From Planobispora longispora (lineage in GTDB: Bacteria; Actinomycetota; Actinomycetes; Streptosporangiales; Streptosporangiaceae): 64,000 nt of DNA. The DNA is taken from contig NZ_BOOH01000039.1 of NCBI RefSeq assembly GCF_016863135.1, forward strand, positions 62,001-126,000, in the 5' to 3' direction. How positions within the stretch are numbered: the first letter of the stretch is position 1; every line of letters starts with the position of its first letter. A program made the translations under genes and the position numbers. This document shows positions 1 through 8,582 of this stretch, piece after piece. Below the pieces are notes generated by a model. That model searched no databases. It saw only the letters and a list, made by a program, of their open reading frames with translations, and was not told the DNA's origin.

Positions 1-579
1 GGGTCCGTCACACGGCGTGAAACGTCACCCTCCATCCGGCGCTCCCTCCGCTCAAGTCCGCAGCGGCAGGGTCAAGGGCGAGCAGGTCATCGTCAGCAGG
101 CCTCGCGATGCCCTCACCCCGACCGTCGCAGCCCTCCGATGATCCGCGGCCACCGACGTCGGTTCTCGCTTCCCCGACGACTCCGACCGGAACCACCGGC
201 CTGTACCAGACGCATCCGACCTCTCCAAACTCTCCACAGACGATTCCGCTCATCGATGGAGGAAAGCAGCGACGGCATAGACCGACCAGCTCGCGGGAAT
301 CACTCAGCAGTACATTGGCGAGTCGGCGAAATATCGCTGTCGATGCTCCATGAATAGAGCGATCTACCATTACGAGCCGAAGACCTGACCGGCCGATGCT
401 TACCCGACGTGCCACCGGTGGGGCTGGTGGATTGTCGGTCCCTGGTCGTAGCCTCACTCTGGCCGGTCAGACGGACCTCGAGCCGGGCCCTTCCCTGGAA
501 GGGCCACCTACGCTTGGGGCGAGTTCCCATTTGGCGTCCACGTACTGATGTTCAGCGAGCTGTGTTATCAGGAGACCCC
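1..579. other. Left-edge non-coding stretch
   Basis: No convincing gene was seen. The open frames here lack a ribosome binding site and any recognisable domain. The last bases (570-574, AGGAG) are the ribosome binding site of the Z1 gene. The operon promoter presumably lies here, but no clear -35/-10 pair stands out. Like the following genes, the stretch looks less GC-rich than the window beyond 16 kb. Confidence 0.5.
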
Positions 580-3141
580 ATGAACGACGAATTCGAAGAC
601 ATATACGAAACGTTCAGGGCTCTTCTCGACGCCTTCACCCCCGCCGAGGCGATCAAGAGGCTCGAACTCATGAGGGTCGACCAGGCTGTCATCCAGGAGA
701 TCAGGGATCGACACGAGCGGCAGACCATCTGGATCAAGGAGTTTGAGGAGCCCCACTCCGTCGTCTTGGGCAACCGCGACACCTGGTACACCGGCCCGTC
801 CCCGAAGGACAAGTGTTGGCCGGCGATAGTCCGTCAACTTGAGAAGGCCGACTGGTCCCCGTCTGCGATCGACAGCCTCGACACCGCCTCGACCCGCATC
901 GTCTCGCTGCTGAGCCATCCCAAAGAGAAGAAGTTCTCCACCCAAGGGCTGGTCGTCGGTTACGTGCAGTCGGGCAAGACGACCAACTTCACCGGAGTCA
1001 TGGCCAAGGCCGCCGACCGGGGATACAAGCTGTTCATCGTCCTGGCGGGGATCCACAACGGCCTGCGCCGGCAGACTCAGGCCCGGCTCGTCCAGCAGCT
1101 CGTCGAGCCGAACCCCACGCAGTGGCACCAGTTGACCGACCTCGATCGGGACTTCGTCCCGACCGCCAACGCCGCGTCGTTCTTCGGAAAGAGCAACAAG
1201 GCACACGTGCTCTGCGTCATCAAGAAGAACTCGACGGTCCTGCGAAAGTTCAGCAAGTGGCTCGCCTCTGCGTCGGACTACCTGCAGGACTGCCCTGCGC
1301 TGATCATCGACGACGAGGCCGACCAGGCGACGGTCGCCACCAAGACGATCAACCCGAAGATTCGGGAGATCCTCGAACGCCTGCCCAAATCCGCGTACGT
1401 GGGCTACACCGCCTCGCCGTTCGCCAATCTGCTGATCGACCCCAGCGCCGGCGACCTCTACCCGCGGGACTTCATCGTCAACCTGCCCAAGCCCGATGGA
1501 CACTTCGGCACAGAGGTCCTCTTCGGTCGGTACGCCCTGGACGGGGAAGACCCGGAAGACGTCGACGACGGCTACGACATGATCCGCGAGGTCCCCGACA
1601 GCGATGTGGAACTCGTGCGTCCTCTCAGGCGGGTCGACGTCGACGGATTCACTCCCGAGATCACCGCGACCCTGCGTGACGCCATCCGTTACTTCTGGAT
1701 GGTCACCGCGGCCCGACGTGTACGCGGCGCAGGCAATCCGCACAGCACCATGCTCATCCACACGAGCGTCAACACGGCGGTGCACAACAGCTTCCGAGAC
1801 CCTTTGAAGAACCTCCAGAAGGAGACGAGAGCCTCCCTCGACGACTCGACCGTCCTCCAAGAGCTTCGCAAGCTGTGGGACGACGAGACCGCCCGGGTCT
1901 CGGCCGAGGACTTCGGCGAAGTCAAGGTGGAGTTCAACGACCTGCTCCCCGAACTGCCCGGCGTCCTGGACGACTGCCGGATCGTCATGGACAACTCCAG
2001 CAGCGAGGACCGTCTCGACTACGAGAACGGCCCCGTGGTGGCCATCGCAGTCGGCGGAAACACCCTGTCACGTGGTCTCACGCTGGAAGGCCTGTCGGTC
2101 AGCTACTTCGTGCGCGCCGTGTCCGCGTACGACACCCTGCTGCAGATGGGGCGCTGGTTCGGCTACCGCAACGGCTACGCCGACCTGCCTCGGATCTGGA
2201 TGACGGCCGAGCTCAACGAATGGTTCCGGCACCTGGCCACAGTCGAGACTGAGATGCGCCGGGACATCGACATCTACATGACCGAGGACCACACACCGCT
2301 GACCTTCGCGGTGCGTCTGCGCACCCACCCTGCGCTCCGGGTCACCCAGGCCGCCAAGATGAAGGACGCCGTGACGGCCGCCTCCGCCTACGGCGGTCGA
2401 CGTGTGCAGACTCGGTACTTCCACACCGACGCCGACTGGCTCCTCGACAACCAAGCCGCCGCCAAGCAGCTCGTCGCGAAGGCCGTTCAGCATGCGACCC
2501 GGTGCGATGAACGTCCGGAAGACGGTCGTTTCGTCTTCCGCGACGTCCCATACGATCTGGTGATCGGCTTCTTGAAGCGATACAGCTTCCACGAGAAGTC
2601 GCAGGAGTGCGACGCCGGTCTGCTCATCCGCTACATCGAGAAGCGGGTCCGCAACGCGGGATCCCTGCGACGATGGAACGTCGCCATCGTGGGGAACCCG
2701 TTGGGGGACGACGCCGATGCGTTCGAGTTCGCCCCCGGGGTGGCGGTCCAGCGAATCGTCCGTGCGCGGCTGGACACCCCCGAGTCGGGCTTCGCCGACA
2801 TCAAGACGTTGATGAGCCGTCGGGATGCAGCGGTCGACCTGACCGGTGAAACCGGTCAGCTCACCGAGAAGGAGATCGAAACCGAGCGGCAGAAGCAATC
2901 GCCCGACACGGGGCTGCTGGTGCTCTACCCGATCGACAAGGTCTCCACGCCCCCGCAGCGGGAGAAGCAGCGCCGCAAGCCGCTCGACGCCGATGAACAC
3001 GTGATCGGTGTCGGCCTGGTCTTCCCCCGACCCGACGGCGAGGACAGCACCATCGAATGGATCTCTGCGGACCTCTCCGGTGTCGACATCGAGATCGAAG
3101 AGGTGGATCTCAGCCCGATCGACGCCGAGGAGACCGAGTGA
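580..3141 (+). CDS. Z1-domain P-loop ATPase (defence / R-M associated)
   Basis: An 853-aa protein started at ATG 580 because AGGAG lies 5 nt upstream; the frame is open further upstream but without family sequence. A Walker A motif, GYVQSGKTTN, is centred on Lys133, and an acidic Walker B-like IIDDEADQA lies near residue 240. The C-terminal half carries the Z1 hallmark segments GGNTLSRGLTLEGL and LLQMGRWFGYR, which resemble the motif V/VI region of superfamily 2 helicases. Z1 proteins are known from operons with MutL-like ATPases and DNA methyltransferases, and are thought to act as ATP-driven DNA-processing subunits. This is the first gene of a tightly coupled five-gene operon; its stop overlaps the next start (GTGA). 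The family call is firm; the role in phage defence is inferred from context. Confidence 0.93.
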   Translation: MNDEFEDIYETFRALLDAFTPAEAIKRLELMRVDQAVIQEIRDRHERQTIWIKEFEEPHSVVLGNRDTWYTGPSPKDKCWPAIVRQLEKADWSPSAIDSLDTASTRIVSLLSHPKEKKFSTQGLVVGYVQSGKTTNFTGVMAKAADRGYKLFIVLAGIHNGLRRQTQARLVQQLVEPNPTQWHQLTDLDRDFVPTANAASFFGKSNKAHVLCVIKKNSTVLRKFSKWLASASDYLQDCPALIIDDEADQATVATKTINPKIREILERLPKSAYVGYTASPFANLLIDPSAGDLYPRDFIVNLPKPDGHFGTEVLFGRYALDGEDPEDVDDGYDMIREVPDSDVELVRPLRRVDVDGFTPEITATLRDAIRYFWMVTAARRVRGAGNPHSTMLIHTSVNTAVHNSFRDPLKNLQKETRASLDDSTVLQELRKLWDDETARVSAEDFGEVKVEFNDLLPELPGVLDDCRIVMDNSSSEDRLDYENGPVVAIAVGGNTLSRGLTLEGLSVSYFVRAVSAYDTLLQMGRWFGYRNGYADLPRIWMTAELNEWFRHLATVETEMRRDIDIYMTEDHTPLTFAVRLRTHPALRVTQAAKMKDAVTAASAYGGRRVQTRYFHTDADWLLDNQAAAKQLVAKAVQHATRCDERPEDGRFVFRDVPYDLVIGFLKRYSFHEKSQECDAGLLIRYIEKRVRNAGSLRRWNVAIVGNPLGDDADAFEFAPGVAVQRIVRARLDTPESGFADIKTLMSRRDAAVDLTGETGQLTEKEIETERQKQSPDTGLLVLYPIDKVSTPPQREKQRRKPLDADEHVIGVGLVFPRPDGEDSTIEWISADLSGVDIEIEEVDLSPIDAEETE

Positions 3142-4154
3142 GCGACGGCCTCCGAGACCTCATCGATCAGCACTGGAAGGAGCTGGAGTCCCAGCGAGCC
3201 TCCGGAGATCGCAAGGTGCGCGTCTCCGAGCTTCCCTTCGACATCGCCCACGGCCGTCTGGCCGTCGCCGTCGACTACGAGGGCCACCGTCATGTGCTGG
3301 TGCCGATCGGTTCCCATCAGGGCGTACGACGCGGTCCCGACGGGCCAGTCCTCGTACTGCGGAAACGCCCTCTCGAAGGGGAGGACAGCTACCAGACGTA
3401 TGCGGATCTCGGTTGCCTGCGTCCCGATCTGAACGACCTCTTCACCCTGTTGTGTGCGGACGTGATGAAGACGACCGAAACCATGCCGAGCACCCCCCTC
3501 AAAGCCCTCTACCGCGTGCTGGACCGATGGAAGGCGTTGTTCCAGACCAAGGGGGCTCCCCTCGGCGTCGAACAACTCGCCGGGCTGTTCGGTGAACTGA
3601 CGGTGCTCGTACGGCTGTTGGAGGAAGACGGCAGCGCCCACCGGCTGTGGCGGGGCCCAGGCGGCCATCACCACGACTTCTCCGCCGACCGCACCGCGGT
3701 CGAGGTGAAGGCATCGGTCGGCGGTGACCTCCGTCGCGTACGCATCCATGGTCTGGAGCAGTTGGAGGCGCCGCACAACGGGTCTCTGCAGTTGGTCTGG
3801 TATCGACTGGAGCGGCCCTCCAACCGAGGAGAATCTCTCCCCGAGCTGATCGAGCGGGCACTCGGACGCGTGGACGACGAGAGCGCCTTACTCAGCCTGC
3901 TCGCCGCCGTCGGCTACCACTCATCCGACGTCGATCTCTACCGTGATATCCGCTTCTCAGCCATTGAGGAACGCTGGTACGAGGTGGACGCCCCATTCCC
4001 CAAACTGACAGGTAAAGATCTTGCAACGGCAGGCATCCCGATCACTGTGGCGGACGTCGCCTACACGATCGACTTGTCCCACGAGCCACCGACCCCCTTG
4101 GAACCGGACCGAGTGAACGAACATCTGACCAGCATGCTCAGGGAGCCCTCATGA
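3138..4154 (+). CDS. PD-(D/E)XK motif protein (DUF4420 type)
   Basis: A 338-aa protein started at GTG 3138, overlapping the Z1 stop as GTGA, with GAGGAG just upstream. A nuclease-like core is visible: LFGEL supplies the first acidic helix, followed by HDF with Asp180 and VEVKAS with Glu189 and Lys191. This is a D-x8-ExK arrangement typical of the PD-(D/E)XK fold. DUF4420 proteins accompany Z1 and MutL-like ATPases in known defence operons. It is probably the DNA-cleaving subunit of the set, although catalysis is not shown by sequence alone. Its stop overlaps the next start as ATGA, implying coupled translation and a fixed subunit ratio. Confidence 0.88.
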   Translation: MSDGLRDLIDQHWKELESQRASGDRKVRVSELPFDIAHGRLAVAVDYEGHRHVLVPIGSHQGVRRGPDGPVLVLRKRPLEGEDSYQTYADLGCLRPDLNDLFTLLCADVMKTTETMPSTPLKALYRVLDRWKALFQTKGAPLGVEQLAGLFGELTVLVRLLEEDGSAHRLWRGPGGHHHDFSADRTAVEVKASVGGDLRRVRIHGLEQLEAPHNGSLQLVWYRLERPSNRGESLPELIERALGRVDDESALLSLLAAVGYHSSDVDLYRDIRFSAIEERWYEVDAPFPKLTGKDLATAGIPITVADVAYTIDLSHEPPTPLEPDRVNEHLTSMLREPS

Positions 4155-6052
4155 CGAAGGCGTCCTGGTTCTCCCAGCCCTTCCCACCCGAGGGGGCGAG
4201 CGCGGCCGAGGGGATCCGCAAGCAACTCGGCCGCCCCGAGTTGGATCTGCTGACGATTCTCGTACGGGAGTCGGCCCAGAACAGCTGGGACGCCCGGCTG
4301 CCCGACCGCACCGAGCCGGTCGACTACGCCATCGACATGTGGGCTGTGAGCCCCGCGCGTGCGGCGGCTTGGCGCGACCTGTTGTCGCAGGATGCGCCCC
4401 TCAACGACCACCTACCGCTCCGGCAATCGTTGAGCCGGCCGACGATCCGGGTGATGGCGGTCTCCGATCGCGGTACCAGCGGGCTCGGCGGCCCTACTCG
4501 GGCAGATGAGGCCGTGGCCAAGGGCCACGATTTCGTGTCTTTCGTACGCAACGTCGGAGAGCCCCGGGACACGGAGCTCGGCGGCGGCACATACGGGTTC
4601 GGCAAGGGCATCTTCTATCTGATCTCTGAAGTTGGAACGATCCTGCTCCACACGCGGTGCAGGGTCGACGGCGGATACGAGACCCGTTTGATGGGCTGTG
4701 CCCTCTGGAAGAGCTACGTGGCCAACGGATCAGGCGGAGAACGGCGATACACCGGCCGGCACTGGTGGGGCGACACCACCGGAGAGGTCGTCGAACCGCT
4801 GGTCGGCGCCGAAGCGGACGCCGTGGCGCATCGCCTCGGATTGCGTCCCTTCGGTGCCGACGAGACGGGCACCACGATCGTCGTCATCGATCCGCTCTTG
4901 GAGGGCCGGGACTCCCCCGCCGAGGCAGCCGGTTACCTGGCGGACACGATCGCATGGCACCTGTGGCCGAAGATGCTCGACTCCTCCGACGGACAGCCTG
5001 CGATGCGTTTCTCGGTGACCTGCGACGGCGTCGCCTACCCGGTCCCCGATCCTCGGGAAACCCGACCGCTCAACCTGTTCGTCGCGGCATATGAGGCCAT
5101 GGAGGGTCCGGGAGGCAAGGACCTGAACTGCCTGAGTCCCAAGAAGTTCCTCGGCAGACTCGGATTGGTCAAACGCACCGCACCGGCTCTGGAGGCCACC
5201 GCCGCGTCACGGATGGTGGACATCGAGAGCGCGGTTCACCATGTATGCCTCATGCGTCCGGCGGAGCTCGTGGTCACGTATCGCCCGGGACCGAAGTCCC
5301 CGAGTGAGTATCAGCACTACGCCGGCGTGTTCCGGGCCGATTCAGCTCTGGATGAGACCTACGCCAAAGCGGAGCCCCCGACGCACGACGCATGGCATCC
5401 GCAGTCTCTCGAGTATCCGGAGAGGACCTACGTCAACACCACGTTCCGACGCATCGACGAGGCGTTGAACGCCCTGTTCGACCTCGGCGGCGTGACAAGG
5501 GGTGACTCCGCCAAGGTCGCGCTGGGCGCGGCCAGCACGAAGTTCGCTTCCCTCGTCGGCGGCGTGTGGGGGACGGGGGGCGCCACTGACTACAGCAAGC
5601 CCGACGGCGTCGACTACAGCAAGCCTGACGGCGCCGAGACGGCATCCCGCCGCCCCGCATCAACACCATCCGGATCGGATGAGGGGGTGACCCCGGGCAG
5701 GACGGCTCGACGTCGCCCTCGCGTGGAGTACGTCGGTGACCCCTATTACGGAGAGCTCTCGGGCACCCCGGTGTTGATCCAGGAGTTCCGCTTACCCGTG
5801 CCCGGCCCTCAGCAGGTGCACGCCGGCCTTGCCGTGGCGGTGGCGGGTCCCGGTGGGCGTGAGACCGATCCGCCATTGGGAGCCGCCATGCCCGAACTGA
5901 TCGGTTGGGAGGATCCGGACGGATCACTGCATGAGACTCCGTTCCATGTCATCGGAGGCGGTGACGATTCGACTTGGCGTGCGATCATCCGCCCCGCGCC
6001 CGACACGATGACTGAGGTCGACATCTTCACGGAAGCGGTGCAGACGCCGTGA
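4151..6052 (+). CDS. MutL/MORC-like GHKL ATPase
   Basis: A 633-aa protein whose start overlaps the preceding stop (ATGA). The N-terminal GHKL ATPase motifs are clear: N-box E40-SAQN44-SWDA, a DRGTSGLGG loop starting at Asp106, and an ATP-lid glycine motif GGGTYGFGKG at 144-153. This matches the MutL/MORC-type ATPases described with Z1 proteins in restriction-modification operons. The middle and C-terminal parts have no motif I recognise. Residues 480-495 contain an exact protein tandem, DYSKPDG twice, from a 24-bp DNA repeat, followed by a Ser/Thr/Pro-rich linker. Such ATPases usually dimerise on nucleotide binding; here it may gate the nuclease subunits (inference). The stop overlaps the next start as GTGA. 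Confidence 0.88.
   Translation: MTKASWFSQPFPPEGASAAEGIRKQLGRPELDLLTILVRESAQNSWDARLPDRTEPVDYAIDMWAVSPARAAAWRDLLSQDAPLNDHLPLRQSLSRPTIRVMAVSDRGTSGLGGPTRADEAVAKGHDFVSFVRNVGEPRDTELGGGTYGFGKGIFYLISEVGTILLHTRCRVDGGYETRLMGCALWKSYVANGSGGERRYTGRHWWGDTTGEVVEPLVGAEADAVAHRLGLRPFGADETGTTIVVIDPLLEGRDSPAEAAGYLADTIAWHLWPKMLDSSDGQPAMRFSVTCDGVAYPVPDPRETRPLNLFVAAYEAMEGPGGKDLNCLSPKKFLGRLGLVKRTAPALEATAASRMVDIESAVHHVCLMRPAELVVTYRPGPKSPSEYQHYAGVFRADSALDETYAKAEPPTHDAWHPQSLEYPERTYVNTTFRRIDEALNALFDLGGVTRGDSAKVALGAASTKFASLVGGVWGTGGATDYSKPDGVDYSKPDGAETASRRPASTPSGSDEGVTPGRTARRRPRVEYVGDPYYGELSGTPVLIQEFRLPVPGPQQVHAGLAVAVAGPGGRETDPPLGAAMPELIGWEDPDGSLHETPFHVIGGGDDSTWRAIIRPAPDTMTEVDIFTEAVQTP
5588..5635 (+). repeat. 24-bp in-frame tandem repeat in the GHKL ATPase gene
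   Basis: Two consecutive 24-bp units (5588-5611 and 5612-5635) encode DYSKPDGV and DYSKPDGA. They differ at three bases. The repeat lies at the entrance of a low-complexity linker between the ATPase half and the C-terminal part. Confidence 0.85.
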
Positions 6053-6945
6053 GCCGCCGTGTGCTGCCGTACCGACGTCCGTCCGAGGACGTCGTGCAGG
6101 CCGACTCATGGTTCCTGGTGACCGAGGACGGCGATCTGGCGCTGCCCGAGTCGCTGTCAGACTGGGACTACCAGATGGATCTGGAACTCCGTCGCAGGGT
6201 GCGCGTCGATCTGGGCCGCGCCAGATCCGAGACCGGACTCCCGCCGGAGACCGCCCTCACCCTGGCTGCGGTCTGGACCGCCACCGGGTCGAACCTGCGT
6301 GGCCCCGCAGATCGCATCCGGATGGAGGGGACCGGTCCCGCCGAGGTCGAGATCAGGGCTCAGCTCCGAGGATCCGACCTGGGCGGCGTACTCGTCCTGG
6401 ACACCGCACTGGTGCTGTCGGACGCCCTCCCGGACGGCAAGCCGTCGGCACCACGCCGCGCCGGATCGGTGCTCTGGAGCGACCACCGATCCCTGAGACT
6501 TCAGGGCGACGCTCCGCAGTTTCCCATGGCAGTGATCGACTTCGCCAAGACCTCGTTCCCCGAGAACGCGGCCTGGCACCTCCAGATCGGCGGCAATCTC
6601 CACGGAGCCACCATGGGCTCGTTGCTCCTACTGGTCAATGAGCAGAACACCGTCACGGCGACCGCGTTCCAGAACGCGGCGAAACCTCGTCCGGTCGACA
6701 GGGTCGTCCTGTCGGCCGTCTACGCCGACGCCGCACGCGTCATGGTCGAACACGCGCTGCGTCACGACGACTTCAGAGACGGAGCGGCCTTCCTCGAGGA
6801 CACCTTGGGCTCCACGTTGCTGTCGCTGTTCCATCAGCTGTTCCCGGGCTCATCGATCAATGACGTCCGGCTCAGGTTCAACCACTCGCCCAGCCTCTTC
6901 GCTTCGGAGCTCCAGGCGGCAGTCAAGATCTTCGGGGAGGTGTGA
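6049..6945 (+). CDS. Unrecognised defence-operon protein, 298 aa
   Basis: I do not recognise a family. The 298-aa product starts at GTG 6049, overlapping the GHKL stop (GTGA), and its own stop overlaps the next start (GTGA). It has no signal peptide, no membrane segment and no evident nuclease or ATPase motif. It is rich in short beta-like stretches (EIRAQLRGSDLGGVLVLDTALVL) up to about residue 190 and more helical after that. Strict coupling on both sides argues that it is a structural subunit or adaptor of the same complex. A possible alternative is a divergent DNA-binding or target-recognition subunit. Confidence 0.75.
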   Translation: MSRRVLPYRRPSEDVVQADSWFLVTEDGDLALPESLSDWDYQMDLELRRRVRVDLGRARSETGLPPETALTLAAVWTATGSNLRGPADRIRMEGTGPAEVEIRAQLRGSDLGGVLVLDTALVLSDALPDGKPSAPRRAGSVLWSDHRSLRLQGDAPQFPMAVIDFAKTSFPENAAWHLQIGGNLHGATMGSLLLLVNEQNTVTATAFQNAAKPRPVDRVVLSAVYADAARVMVEHALRHDDFRDGAAFLEDTLGSTLLSLFHQLFPGSSINDVRLRFNHSPSLFASELQAAVKIFGEV

Positions 6946-8411
6946 TGGGGCTTCTCTATCCCCGACTCCTGGCCGGCCAGACCAAGCCGCTGCATGAGGA
7001 ATACCGGCACCTGGCGATCACCGACCTGATGGGACGCGCCGCCACCGCCCACGACTCAGCCGTGTACGTCGCGACGGGAGGTGATCGGGTCTCCGAAACC
7101 AGGCTCCGCGAACTGCGTGATCTGGTAGTGGATCTCGCCAAGGAGTCCGGCTTCCCCAACGAGTCCAACCGTGAGCTCCGTGCGGCGTTCGATCTGCGTC
7201 TCGCCGCCGCTCTGCACTCTGAGATGAGACTCGTACCCGCAGAAGCCGCATCCGGAGACGTGTGGGCGTTCCTCGCCCTGGTTCTACTCCCCGACGTCGC
7301 CTATTGGCGGTATCCGATGCCTCCGGGCGATCGGGTTCTGGCCACCGACCTCACGCGACACGTCTTCGGACGCATGTGGTGGCGCGCCCAGCTCGTGCAT
7401 TCCCCCGGTGACTCCGATCCCTATGCGGCCTTGAACATCCTCGGCGAGGCCGCTTTCGATCAGATCTACGCGCGCCGCAAAGCGCTCGGCAACAGCCCTC
7501 ATCTGGTCAAAGCCATCCTGCGGGTCTGGAACGAACTCGATCTCCGCGGGCTCGACGAACGCGACGCCCTGCGGGACTTCCTCAAGCGGCTGCTCCGATT
7601 GACCCCCTTCGTACTCTTCGAAGCTCTCAGCGATCAGTCACTCGACGGCGAACTCCGCAGGGCTGCCAGGGAGACCGTCAGCGCGTTGCTCAGCACGACA
7701 TCGCTGACCGCCGACGAGCGACAGACCAGGATCGACGCCGTCTTCGGCGGTTCTGCGGAGGGGGACGCGCGCACCGGATCGACAGGGGCGACACCAGCCC
7801 CTCATGGCGAGGTCTCCCCCGTACAACCCCCGTCCGCTCAAGTCGATCGCATTTCTCCGGATGAGCCGGCACCAGGAGGAGCGGAGGGCATCGGTCAGTC
7901 CGCCGGCGGTACGACGCCCTACAACGTGTACGGAGGTCAGGGCTTCGGTGACCCCTTCGAACTCGGCCTCCGAGAGCGCGCCGAAGCCATCGCGGCCGTC
8001 GTGGCGGCGGAGGGCCCGGTCCAGGCCGTGCGTGTCTACCGCATCATCAGCCGCCTGGCCGGAATACCTCTGGACGATGTGACGGTCGGCATCCTGGTGA
8101 GTGCGACGAAGTACGCCGTCCGCACCAAGCTGATCGAAGCGGAAAGCGAGATCGGTCAAGCCGACTATCTGAGGACGACGCTTCGACTGCCCGGTCAGCC
8201 GGCATGCGTTCTCCGGACTCGCGGTCCACGCGATCTCGATGAGATCCCCGGCCGGGAACTCGTGACGGCCGTACGATCGGTGCAGGCTGAGGACCTGGTA
8301 CAGGACCATGACTTGCTCGCAGAACGTGTCTCCCTGCTCCTCAGGGACGAGAAACCGACGGAGCGCTTCAAGGAGATCCTGGTCGAAGCCCTGGAGAGAT
8401 ACGGCTTGTAG
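6942..8411 (+). CDS. DUF6339-like protein with winged-helix-like C-terminus
   Basis: A 489-aa protein beginning GTG-ATG at 6942/6945, overlapping the preceding stop. Residues 1-250 form a helical domain with a RLLAG start and a WWRAQL segment that I associate with DUF6339 proteins; this is moderate recall. A disordered Pro/Gly/Thr-rich linker spans about 250-330. Residues 330-489 contain IAAVVAAEGPVQAVRVYRII, which resembles the DUF3320-type winged-helix module at the C-terminus of some large helicases. It is the last gene of the coupled operon. In Mza-type systems this position would be filled by AIPR, and this protein shows none of the AIPR features I would expect. Confidence 0.7.
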   Translation: MMGLLYPRLLAGQTKPLHEEYRHLAITDLMGRAATAHDSAVYVATGGDRVSETRLRELRDLVVDLAKESGFPNESNRELRAAFDLRLAAALHSEMRLVPAEAASGDVWAFLALVLLPDVAYWRYPMPPGDRVLATDLTRHVFGRMWWRAQLVHSPGDSDPYAALNILGEAAFDQIYARRKALGNSPHLVKAILRVWNELDLRGLDERDALRDFLKRLLRLTPFVLFEALSDQSLDGELRRAARETVSALLSTTSLTADERQTRIDAVFGGSAEGDARTGSTGATPAPHGEVSPVQPPSAQVDRISPDEPAPGGAEGIGQSAGGTTPYNVYGGQGFGDPFELGLRERAEAIAAVVAAEGPVQAVRVYRIISRLAGIPLDDVTVGILVSATKYAVRTKLIEAESEIGQADYLRTTLRLPGQPACVLRTRGPRDLDEIPGRELVTAVRSVQAEDLVQDHDLLAERVSLLLRDEKPTERFKEILVEALERYGL

Positions 8412-8582
8412 TGTGGGATGTCACCTGATCATCGCACTGTGCTCCGCAGGCGGACGCGTCGCTCCGTCCGGCTCGATCGGTGACGTCCTGCCGGGCTCCA
8501 TCCGGAAGTGTCGGTCCGGGTGGCTACGCTGGCGCCCTCTGGATTCAGTGATCTCAATCATGCACAAGAGAGCTGATCGATC
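8412..8582 (+). other. Gap between the coupled operon and the helicase gene
   Basis: These 171 nt carry no gene. The gap breaks the run of overlapping genes, so the helicase may have its own promoter here or be read through. No strong hairpin was seen. Confidence 0.5.

Noticed and set aside
8-457. 149-aa minus-strand frame at the left edge
   Set aside because: No ribosome binding site, no domain and a composition typical of random GC-rich DNA.
568-1860. Long minus-strand frame opposite the Z1 gene
   Set aside because: It mirrors the real Z1 reading frame; low-complexity Val/Arg/Gly/Asp composition and no family motif.
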